Shown one piece after another: positions 1 to 6,178 of a DNA stretch of 17,956 nt; the first letter of the stretch is position 1; the number at the start of each line of letters is the position of its first letter. A program made the position numbers and the translations under genes. The notes under the pieces were generated by a model, which saw nothing but the letters and a program-made list of their open reading frames with translations, was not told the origin of the DNA and searched no databases. This DNA is from CAZUZD01 sp964624465 (lineage in GTDB: Bacteria > Planctomycetota > Planctomycetia > Isosphaerales > Isosphaeraceae). The stretch covers positions 1 through 17,956 of the forward strand of contig CAZUZD010000105.1 of assembly GCA_964624465.1 (NCBI GenBank). Reading direction: 5' to 3'.

Positions 1-1
1 C

Positions 2-1561
2 ATCGTCTTCCGCCGCCTGATCCGCTCGCTGCCCCGGCGGCAGGGGGTCGTCGGCGTGGCCACCTGCGACAAGGGCGCGCCGGCCATGCTGATGGCGCTG
101 GCCGGCTCGAAGCACCTGCCCACCGTGTTCGTCCCCGGCGGCGTCACGCTGCCGCCGACGGCCGGCGAGGACGCGGGCAAGGTGCAGTCGATCGGCGTGC
201 GCTACGTGCACGGCGAGCTGACGCTGGAGGAGGCCTCGGAGCTGGGCTGTCGCGCCTGCGGCTCGCCCGGCGGCGGCTGTCAGTTCCTGGGCACGGCGGC
301 GACCGCCCAGGTCGTGGCCGAGGCGCTCGGGCTCACGGTGCCGCACGCGGCCCTGGCCCCCTCGGGCCAGCCGCTCTGGCTCGACCTGGGCCGCCGCTCG
401 GCCCGCGCCGTGGCCGGCCTGGCGGCGCAGGGCCGGACCACCGCCGACATCCTCACCGACGGGGCCATCCGCAACGCCATGGTCGTGCACGCGGCCTTCG
501 GCGGCTCGACGAACCTCCTGCTGCACATCCCCGCCATCGCCTTCGCGGCCGGCCTCAGGCGCCCGACCGTCGAGGACTGGCAGGCAGTCAATCGCGCCGT
601 GCCCCGGCTCGTGAGCGTGCTGCCCAACGGCCCCGAGTACCACCCCACCGTGCGCGCCTACCTGGCCGGCGGCGTGCCCGAGGTCATGCTCCACCTGCGG
701 GCCCTGGGGCTGCTCGACACCAAGGTCCTGACCGTCGCCGGCGGCACTCTGGGCGAAGTGCTCGACGCCTGGGAGCAGAGCGACCGCCGCCGGCAGCTCC
801 GCGAGCGGCTGCGGCAGCAGGACGGGGTCGACCCCGACGACGTGATCCTGCCGCCGGCCCGCGCGCGCGAGCGGGGGCTGACCAGCACCGTCACCTTCCC
901 GCGCGGCAACCTGGCCCCCGAGGGCTCGGTCATCAAGAGCACGGCCATCGATCCGAGCGTCGTCGACCCCGACGGCGTGTACCGCAAGACCGGCCCGGCG
1001 CGGGTCTTCACCCGCGAGCGCGACGCGATCGCGGCCATCAAGGGGCAGGGGGCCGGCGTGGTACCGATCCGGGCCGGCGACGTGCTGGTGCTCATCGGCC
1101 GGGGCCCGATGGGCGCCGGCATGGAGGAGATCTATCAGATCACCGCAGCCCTGCGCTACCTGCCGTTCGGCAAGGAGGTGGCGGTGCTCACCGACGCGCG
1201 GTTCTCGGGCGTCTCCACCGGCGCCTGCATCGGCCACGTCGGGCCCGAGGCCCTGGCCGGCGGGCCGGTGGGCCGGGTGCGCGACGGTGACCTGATCCGG
1301 ATCGTGGTCGACCGCGTGCGGCTGGAGGGGACCGTCGACCTGATCGGCGCCGACGGCGTCGAGTTCGGGCCCGAGGCGGGGGCCCGGCTGCTGGCCGAGC
1401 GGGCGCCGCATCCGGCGCTCTCGCCCGACCCCGACCTGCCCGAGGACACGCGGCTCTGGGCGGCCCTGCAGGCCGTCGGCGGCGGCACCTGGGGCGGGTG
1501 CGTGTACGACCCGGAGGCGATCGTGGCGACGTTGCAGCGGGGTGCGGCGGCCGCGCGGTAA
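2..1561 (+). CDS. yjhG: D-xylonate/sugar-acid dehydratase, YjhG/YagF family (5' partial)
   Basis: Dehydrates an aldonic acid such as D-xylonate to a 2-keto-3-deoxy acid, in the IlvD/Edd dehydratase superfamily. The reading frame is open from base 2, so the true start lies upstream. About 519 residues are present, against roughly 655 in E. coli YjhG, so the N-terminal fifth, with the first cluster Cys, is missing. The visible sequence follows YjhG closely. It has VATCDKG (Cys codon at 65, followed by the metal-site Lys), a Cys-rich stretch GCRACGSPGGGCQFLG whose last Cys (codon at 278) should be a cluster ligand, VHAAFGGSTNLLLHIPAIA, NGPEYHPTV, and DARFSGVSTGACIGHVGPEA with the probable catalytic Ser at codon 1205. 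The C-terminal RLWAALQAVGGGTW is also typical. The substrate is inferred from family resemblance and is not proven. The GTG at 56 is internal to the conserved region and is not a start. Confidence 0.93.
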   Translation: MVFRRLIRSLPRRQGVVGVATCDKGAPAMLMALAGSKHLPTVFVPGGVTLPPTAGEDAGKVQSIGVRYVHGELTLEEASELGCRACGSPGGGCQFLGTAATAQVVAEALGLTVPHAALAPSGQPLWLDLGRRSARAVAGLAAQGRTTADILTDGAIRNAMVVHAAFGGSTNLLLHIPAIAFAAGLRRPTVEDWQAVNRAVPRLVSVLPNGPEYHPTVRAYLAGGVPEVMLHLRALGLLDTKVLTVAGGTLGEVLDAWEQSDRRRQLRERLRQQDGVDPDDVILPPARARERGLTSTVTFPRGNLAPEGSVIKSTAIDPSVVDPDGVYRKTGPARVFTRERDAIAAIKGQGAGVVPIRAGDVLVLIGRGPMGAGMEEIYQITAALRYLPFGKEVAVLTDARFSGVSTGACIGHVGPEALAGGPVGRVRDGDLIRIVVDRVRLEGTVDLIGADGVEFGPEAGARLLAERAPHPALSPDPDLPEDTRLWAALQAVGGGTWGGCVYDPEAIVATLQRGAAAAR

Positions 1562-1589
1562 GTGGCGTCGACGGCGTCGAGCCTGCGGG

Positions 1590-1618
1590 CGGATCGGGGC
1601 ATTCGACGCACCGATCCG
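1590..1618. repeat. Inverted repeat downstream of the dehydratase gene
   Basis: A perfect 8-bp inverted repeat, CGGATCGG at 1590-1597 and CCGATCCG at 1611-1618, encloses a 13-nt loop. It lies 28 nt after the dehydratase stop codon and 23 nt before the -35 box of the next promoter. No T-run follows, so it is not a classical intrinsic terminator. It overlaps a direct repeat, CGGGGCATT at 1595-1603 and 1617-1625, with a 22-bp period, so a protein-binding site is an equal alternative. Confidence 0.4.
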
Positions 1619-1640
1619 GGGCATTGGCCTCGATTTCGCT

Positions 1641-1670
1641 TTGTCAAGCGGGGGATTCTCCGGCTAGAGT
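1641..1670 (+). promoter_or_regulatory. Candidate sigma70-type promoter for the radical SAM gene
   Basis: TTGTCA at 1641-1646 (5 of 6 to TTGACA) and TAGAGT at 1665-1670 (4 of 6 to TATAAT) are separated by 18 nt. They sit in the only AT-richer patch of the 200-nt gap before the radical SAM gene. Transcription would begin near 1677, leaving a leader of about 85 nt to the ATG at 1762. This is consensus matching only. Confidence 0.5.
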
Positions 1671-1761
1671 GGGCCCACGCCTTCCCCCGGCCGCCTGCGG
1701 GCGACCGCCCGCCCGTCCGCCCGAAACCCTCGACCGGCTGCCCGGAAAGGCCTCGTCCCTC

Positions 1762-3330
1762 ATGGCACGGATCTGCCTGATCAACCCGCGGTTCCAGACC
1801 TCGTTCTGGGGCTTCAATCACGCGCTGCCCCTGTTCGGCAAGAAGGCGAACATGCCCGTGCTGGCGCTGCCGGTGCTCGCGGGCCTGACCCCGCCCGGGC
1901 ACGAGGTGGTGCTGATCGACGAGAGCATCGAGGAGATCGACTTCGACGCCCTCAGCGGGTTCGACATCGTGGGCGTGACCGGCATGACGGTCCAGCGCGA
2001 CCGGATGTACGAGATCCTCGGCGAGCTCAAGGCCCGCGGGATCTTCACCGTCGCCGGCGGCCCCTGGATCACCGTGGCCGAGGGGCTCGACCGCTTCGAG
2101 GGCCTGGTCGACGTCGCCTTCATCGGCGAGGCCGAGACGACGTGGCCCCAGTTCCTGGCCGACTACGAGCGGGGCGCCTGGCAGTCGCGGTACGAGCAGG
2201 CCGAGAAGTCGGACATGACCGCCGCGTCGATGCCGCGGTACGACCTGGTCAAGTTCGACCAGTACGCCATGGGCTGCATCCAGACCTCACGTGGGTGCCC
2301 GTACCAGTGCGAGTTCTGCGACATCATCGTGATCTTCGGGCGCAAGCCGCGCATCAAGACCCCCGAGCAGGTGGTGGCCGAGGTCGAGGCCCAGTACCAG
2401 CAGGGCGTCCGGATGATCTTCCTGGTCGATGACAACTTCATCGGCAACAAGAAGGCCGCCAAGGTCATCCTGCGGGCCCTCATCGACTGGCAGCAGGCGC
2501 ACGGCTACCCGGTCGCCTTCGGCACCGAGGCGTCGCTCGACCTGGCCGAGGACGACGAGCTGATGCAGCTCATGACCGAGGCCGGCATGGCGACCGTCTT
2601 CGTCGGCATCGAGAGCCCCGACGAGGGCGCCCTCCGTGAGACGAAGAAGTACCAGAACGTGCGCGGCAGCTTGCTCGACCGTGTGCACCGGGTGCAGGAC
2701 GCCGGCCTGGACATCTATGCCGGCATGATCGTCGGCTTCGACCAGGACGACCCCGAGGTCTTCGAGCGGCAGTACCAGTTCCTGTCCAAGGCCCGGATCC
2801 CGGTCGTGATGGCCGGCATGCTCTCGGCCATCCCCAAGACGCCGCTGTACGACCGCCTGCTGGCCGAGGGCCGGCTCGACAACGACGCGGCCGACGACCC
2901 GCGGATCGCCACCAACGTGATCCCTCTGAACATGACCCGCGAGCAGATGCGCGACGGCTGGATCGACCTGATGCAGCGGCTCTACGACCCGGCCAACTAC
3001 TTCGAGCGGATGGAGTCGCTCTACATCGACGGCGCGATCCCGCTGGGGGCGGCCAAGATGAAGTGGCTGCGGCGGCACAAGCCGTTCACGTACGTGAAGC
3101 AGAACGCGATGATCCTGATCGCGTCGCTGGTGATGCTGCACCGCGTCTGGTACGACCCGCGCACGAAGCCGTTCCGGCCCTACTACAAGAAGTTCCTCGG
3201 TCGGTTCCTCCGCGAGCGGCGGCCGTTGCGGCACCTGTACCAGTTCGCCGCCCGCGCTGCGATGCACGCCCACTTCGCGATCATGACCCGCGACATGGTC
3301 CGGGCCGAGGGCCGGCTCGTGAACACCTGA
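1762..3330 (+). CDS. B12-binding-domain radical SAM protein (DUF4070-like C-terminus)
   Basis: A 522-residue radical SAM enzyme of the class with an N-terminal cobalamin-binding-type Rossmann domain (about residues 1-140). I see no DxHxxG motif, which is common in this class. The [4Fe-4S] ligands are Cys179, Cys183 and Cys186 in the motif RGCPYQCEFC. The SAM barrel follows with FLVDDNFIGN and FVGIESPDEGALRE. The last ~170 residues (from about NMTREQMRDGW) resemble the DUF4070 extension. Relatives include hopanoid-modifying HpnR/HpnJ-type enzymes and B12-dependent methyltransferases of secondary metabolism, so the substrate cannot be read from the sequence. The open frame continues upstream, but the MARICLINPRF start matches the family N-terminus and has GGAAAGG 11 nt upstream (1744-1750). 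It appears monocistronic, with a candidate promoter at 1641-1670. The C-terminus has basic, aromatic stretches that could touch a membrane. Confidence 0.9.
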   Translation: MARICLINPRFQTSFWGFNHALPLFGKKANMPVLALPVLAGLTPPGHEVVLIDESIEEIDFDALSGFDIVGVTGMTVQRDRMYEILGELKARGIFTVAGGPWITVAEGLDRFEGLVDVAFIGEAETTWPQFLADYERGAWQSRYEQAEKSDMTAASMPRYDLVKFDQYAMGCIQTSRGCPYQCEFCDIIVIFGRKPRIKTPEQVVAEVEAQYQQGVRMIFLVDDNFIGNKKAAKVILRALIDWQQAHGYPVAFGTEASLDLAEDDELMQLMTEAGMATVFVGIESPDEGALRETKKYQNVRGSLLDRVHRVQDAGLDIYAGMIVGFDQDDPEVFERQYQFLSKARIPVVMAGMLSAIPKTPLYDRLLAEGRLDNDAADDPRIATNVIPLNMTREQMRDGWIDLMQRLYDPANYFERMESLYIDGAIPLGAAKMKWLRRHKPFTYVKQNAMILIASLVMLHRVWYDPRTKPFRPYYKKFLGRFLRERRPLRHLYQFAARAAMHAHFAIMTRDMVRAEGRLVNT

Positions 3331-3355
3331 CCGCCGGCCATCGGCGCTGCATAAT
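3327..3355 (+). promoter_or_regulatory. Candidate promoter for the deaminase-kyn gene group
   Basis: CTGACC at 3327-3332 and CATAAT at 3350-3355 (5 of 6 to TATAAT) are 17 nt apart, with the -35 box overlapping the radical SAM stop codon. Transcription would start near 3362. That is too close to the GTG at 3377 for normal initiation and supports the ATG at 3434 as the deaminase start. Confidence 0.45.
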
Positions 3356-3433
3356 GGGTGGAGGGTCACCGCCGCCGTGCCGCATTCCCCCCCCGAACCG
3401 ACGGCCGCGGTCGAACCCTGGGGGCTGCCGGCG

Positions 3434-3910
3434 ATGACCCAGGACGACGCGATCTGGATGCGACATGCCATCGAGGTCGGCCGCCGTGGCGTCGAGGGGG
3501 GCCAGACCCCCTTCGGCTCGGTGGTCGTCCGCAACGGCCGGCTGGTGGCCGAGGCGCACAACACGGTCTGGGCCGACACCGATCCGACCGCGCACGCCGA
3601 GATCAACAACCTGCGACGCGCCGCGGCCGCGCTGGGCACGATCGACCTGCACGGCTGCACCCTCTACACCACCTGTGAGCCGTGCCCGATGTGTCTGGCC
3701 GCGATCCACTGGGCCCGGATCGACCGCGTGGTCTATGGCGCGGCGATCGCCGACGCGGCCGCCGCCGGCTTCAGCGAGCTGCCGATCGCGGCCACCCGCA
3801 TGGTCGAGCAGGGGCACAGCCCGCTGCGGGTCGTCGGCGGGGTGCTGCGGCAGGAGTGCCTCGACCTGATCCAGGAGTGGCAGGCCGCCCAGCGGTCGGC
3901 CGCCTACTGA
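3434..3910 (+). CDS. Nucleoside/guanine deaminase (GuaD-like cytidine deaminase fold)
   Basis: A 158-residue zinc-dependent deaminase of the CDA/TadA superfamily. The zinc site is His54 with catalytic Glu56 (TAHAEIN) and Cys84/Cys87 (CEPCPMC). The part after the zinc site, with ADAAAAGFSELPI, resembles GuaD guanine deaminase more than the tRNA adenosine deaminase TadA, so hydrolytic deamination of guanine to xanthine is the best guess. A related purine or pterin is possible. The start was placed at ATG 3434 because homology begins there and a G-rich Shine-Dalgarno-like run lies about 10 nt upstream. An in-frame GTG at 3377 would add 19 Pro-rich residues with no family match. It is the first gene of a co-directional run into a small zinc-ribbon protein, kynB and kynU. 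The functional link to kynurenine breakdown is unclear and it may simply share the transcript. Confidence 0.88.
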   Translation: MTQDDAIWMRHAIEVGRRGVEGGQTPFGSVVVRNGRLVAEAHNTVWADTDPTAHAEINNLRRAAAALGTIDLHGCTLYTTCEPCPMCLAAIHWARIDRVVYGAAIADAAAAGFSELPIAATRMVEQGHSPLRVVGGVLRQECLDLIQEWQAAQRSAAY

Positions 3911-3970
3911 ACCGCGGCGCCGGTCCGCGTCTTGACGGTCCCCGACGGCTGAGCGTCCCCGGAGCCTCCC

Positions 3971-4168
3971 ATGTCTGCCGAACCCCCGAAGTCGCTGCCC
4001 GCCAGTCCACCGCCGTCCGCCCCGGCCCCGGCCTGCGTGACCACGGCGGGCCCGATCCGGCCGGCGTGCCCGGCGTGCGGCGGGCCGCTGATGGAGGTGC
4101 GGGCCAAGCTCCAGTGCGCTCGCTGCCACACGATCTGCGAGACCTGCTGTGAGGGCGGCCGCGGATGA
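3971..4168 (+). CDS. Small Cys-rich zinc-ribbon protein
   Basis: A 65-residue protein with a Pro/Ala-rich, probably disordered N-terminal half (residues 1-30). The second half is Cys-rich, with a CPACGG knuckle, then CARCHTICETCCEGG. Two CxxC pairs about 17 residues apart suggest one structural zinc ribbon; the extra Cys/His residues near the C-terminus could bind a second metal or take part in redox. GGAG at 3961-3964 is 6 nt upstream of the ATG. The stop codon overlaps the kynB start (ATGA at 4165-4168), so translation of the two is likely coupled. I do not recognise a function. Its placement suggests a metal-handling, regulatory or partner role for the formamidase or for kynureninase, but that is inference. 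Coding is supported by the good ribosome site, the clear Cys pattern and the overlap. Confidence 0.8.
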   Translation: MSAEPPKSLPASPPPSAPAPACVTTAGPIRPACPACGGPLMEVRAKLQCARCHTICETCCEGGRG

Positions 4169-4797
4169 GCGCCCCGCTGTACGACATCTCGCCGCCGCTG
4201 ACGGCCGCCACCGGCGTCTGGCCCGGCGACACCCCCCTGCGCCGGGAGGTCCTGCTCGACCTGGCGCGGGGCGACACGATCACGCTCTCGACCCTCACGG
4301 CCACCGTGCACCTCGGGGCCCACGCCGACGCCCCCAGCCACTACGGCCGGGGCGCCGCCGGCATCGGCCAGCGGCCGCTCGGGCCGTACCTGGGCCCGTG
4401 CCAGGTCCTGAGCGTGGCGGTCGGGCGCGGCGAGCGGATCCGGCCCGAGCACCTGACCGGGCCGATCGAGGCCCCCCGGGTCCTGTTCCGCACCGGCACG
4501 TTTCCCGACCCGACCGCCTTCAACACCGACTTCGCCTGCCTGAGCCCCGAGCTGGTCGACCACCTGGCGGCGCACGGCGTGCAGCTCGTGGGGCTGGACA
4601 CCCCGAGCGTCGACCCGATCGACTCGAAGGACCTGCCGAGCCACCACGCCTGCCTCCGCCACGACCTGGCGATCCTGGAGGGCCTGGTGCTGGCCGACGT
4701 GCCCGATGGCCGCTACGAGCTGATCGCCCTGCCGCTGCGGCTGCTCGACTTCGACGCCAGCCCGGTGCGTGCCGTGCTGCGACCGCTGGCCGATTGA
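4165..4797 (+). CDS. kynB: Kynurenine formamidase (cyclase family)
   Basis: A 210-residue metal-dependent hydrolase that converts N-formyl-L-kynurenine to L-kynurenine and formate in tryptophan catabolism. The N-terminus (LYDISPPLTAATGVWPGDTP) and the metal motif HLGAHADAPSH match bacterial KynB; His49, His53, Asp55 and His59 are the expected ligands. Also typical are SKDLPSHHACLRH, the ILEGLVL segment with the conserved Glu, and the C-terminal IALPLRLLDFDASPVRAVL. The length fits the family (about 205-215 residues). The ATG lies within the stop codon of the preceding zinc-ribbon gene (ATGA overlap), and kynU follows after 13 nt. The cyclase family also contains enzymes with other substrates, but the whole-length resemblance and the kynureninase neighbour make KynB the best call. 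Confidence 0.93.
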   Translation: MSAPLYDISPPLTAATGVWPGDTPLRREVLLDLARGDTITLSTLTATVHLGAHADAPSHYGRGAAGIGQRPLGPYLGPCQVLSVAVGRGERIRPEHLTGPIEAPRVLFRTGTFPDPTAFNTDFACLSPELVDHLAAHGVQLVGLDTPSVDPIDSKDLPSHHACLRHDLAILEGLVLADVPDGRYELIALPLRLLDFDASPVRAVLRPLAD

Positions 4798-4810
4798 TCA
4801 GGACCCTGAC

Positions 4811-6004
4811 GTGAACGCCTCGGACCCGCTGCTCGCCTACCGCGACCGGTTCCCGATCCTGTCGCGGGCCAACTACCTCATCAGCAACTCGCTGGGCGCC
4901 GTGCCCGAGGGCACCGCCGACGCCCTGGAGGCGTACTACGAGACCTGGGCCAACCGCGGCGTGCGGGCCTGGGAGGAGGGCTGGTGGGAGCTGTCGGCCC
5001 GCCTCGGCGACCGCGTCGCCCCCCTGATCGGCGCCGGGCCCGACGAGGTCGTGTTCCAGCCGAACGTGACCCTGGCCCACGCCGTGGTCTTCAGCGGCTT
5101 CGACTGGCAGGGGCCCCGCCGCAAGGTCGTCACCGACGCCATGCACTTTCCGTCGATCCTGTACCAGCTCGACGGCCTGAAGGCGCACGGGGTCGAGGTC
5201 GTGACGGTGCCGACCGACGACGGGATCACGGTCGACACCGGGCGAATCGTCGGGGCGATCGACGAGCGGACGGCGTTCGTGAACCTCTCGCACGTGCTCT
5301 TCAAGAGCTCGTACATCCACGACGTCGCCCCGATCGCCGCCCGCTGCCGGGAGGTGGGGACGGCCCTGATCCTCGACGGCTACCAGGCCGTCGGCTCGAT
5401 CCCCGTCGACGTGCAGGCGCTGGGGGCCGACGTGTACCTCGGCGGCTGCCTCAAGTGGCTCTGCGGCGGGCCGGGGACCGCGTTCCTCTGGGTCCGGCCC
5501 GACTTCCGATCGCAGCTCCACCCCCGGCTGGCCGGCTGGATGAGCAGCGTGCGGCCGTTCGGGTTCGAGCCGACCCTGGAGCGCCGGGAGGACGCCTGGC
5601 GGTTCCTGCACGGCACGCCCGCGATCCCCGCGCTCTGCGCGGCGAAGCCGGGCCTGCACCTGATCAACCAGATCGGCCTGGCGGCGATCCGGGCCAAGTC
5701 GCTGCGGCAGACCGGCCGGCTGATCGCCCTGGCCGGCGAGCGCGGGTACCGGGTGACCACCCCGGCCGACCCCGAGCGCCGGGCCGGGACCGTGGCCTTC
5801 GACGTACCTCACGGGGCCGAGGTCTCGCGGGCGCTCAAGGCCCGCGACATCGTGTGCGACTACCGCCCGGGGGCCGGCATCCGGCTGTCGCCGCACTTCT
5901 ACAACCGCGACGACGAGCTGGACGAGGCCGTGGCGGCGATCGCCGAGATCCTCGAGCGCGGCACCTGGAGCCAGTTCGCGGCCGCCGCCTCGGCCGTCAC
6001 CTGA
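4811..6004 (+). CDS. kynU: Kynureninase-like PLP-dependent enzyme (aminotransferase class V fold)
   Basis: A 397-residue fold-type I PLP enzyme. Kynureninase cleaves L-kynurenine to anthranilate and L-alanine. The N-terminus YLISNSLGAVP matches the kynureninase signature (normally GNSLGA). Asp189 (ILDGYQAVG) should pair with the PLP pyridine nitrogen, and Lys215 in GGCLKWLCGGPG is the Schiff-base lysine. The C-terminal domain ends with GIRLSPHFYNRDDELDEAV, typical for binding the substrate carboxylate. The GTG at 4811 is preferred because AGGA at 4800-4803 lies 7 nt upstream and the family N-terminus fits; a GTG at 4769 would overlap kynB by 29 nt. A broader class V assignment, such as a desulfurase-like enzyme, is possible, but there is no catalytic Cys loop and kynB is adjacent. 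Tryptophan 2,3-dioxygenase is not in the window. Confidence 0.88.
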   Translation: MNASDPLLAYRDRFPILSRANYLISNSLGAVPEGTADALEAYYETWANRGVRAWEEGWWELSARLGDRVAPLIGAGPDEVVFQPNVTLAHAVVFSGFDWQGPRRKVVTDAMHFPSILYQLDGLKAHGVEVVTVPTDDGITVDTGRIVGAIDERTAFVNLSHVLFKSSYIHDVAPIAARCREVGTALILDGYQAVGSIPVDVQALGADVYLGGCLKWLCGGPGTAFLWVRPDFRSQLHPRLAGWMSSVRPFGFEPTLERREDAWRFLHGTPAIPALCAAKPGLHLINQIGLAAIRAKSLRQTGRLIALAGERGYRVTTPADPERRAGTVAFDVPHGAEVSRALKARDIVCDYRPGAGIRLSPHFYNRDDELDEAVAAIAEILERGTWSQFAAAASAVT

Positions 6005-6050
6005 GCCGACCCGCCCCGCCGCCGGCGCCGATCGGCCGGCCCTTGGGCCC

Positions 6051-6078
6051 TTGACTGGCCGCGGCGTGCCCGCATACT
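6051..6078 (+). promoter_or_regulatory. Candidate promoter of the RuBisCO-like gene cluster
   Basis: TTGACT at 6051-6056 (5 of 6) and CATACT at 6073-6078 (4 of 6) are spaced 16 nt apart in the 174-nt gap before the RLP gene. The predicted start near 6085 gives a leader of about 95 nt. A 12-nt palindrome, GGCCC-TT-GGGCC at 6038-6049, lies immediately upstream of the -35 box and could be a small operator or only chance in GC-rich DNA. Confidence 0.5.
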
Positions 6079-6178
6079 GGCCTCCTGCCGGACCGCTCGC
6101 GCGCCCGCGGGCCCCGATCGCCCTGCGCCCGGGGCCGACTGCCCCGGACCGAACCCCTCCCTCGCCGGTGAGCCACCG

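Noticed and set aside
3377..3433. GTG at 3377 as the deaminase start
   Set aside because: It adds Pro-rich residues without family match and would lie only about 15 nt from the predicted transcript start.
3434..3910. tRNA adenosine deaminase TadA
   Set aside because: The segment after the zinc site (ADAAAAGFSELPI) looks like GuaD, and the C-terminus lacks the usual basic TadA tail.
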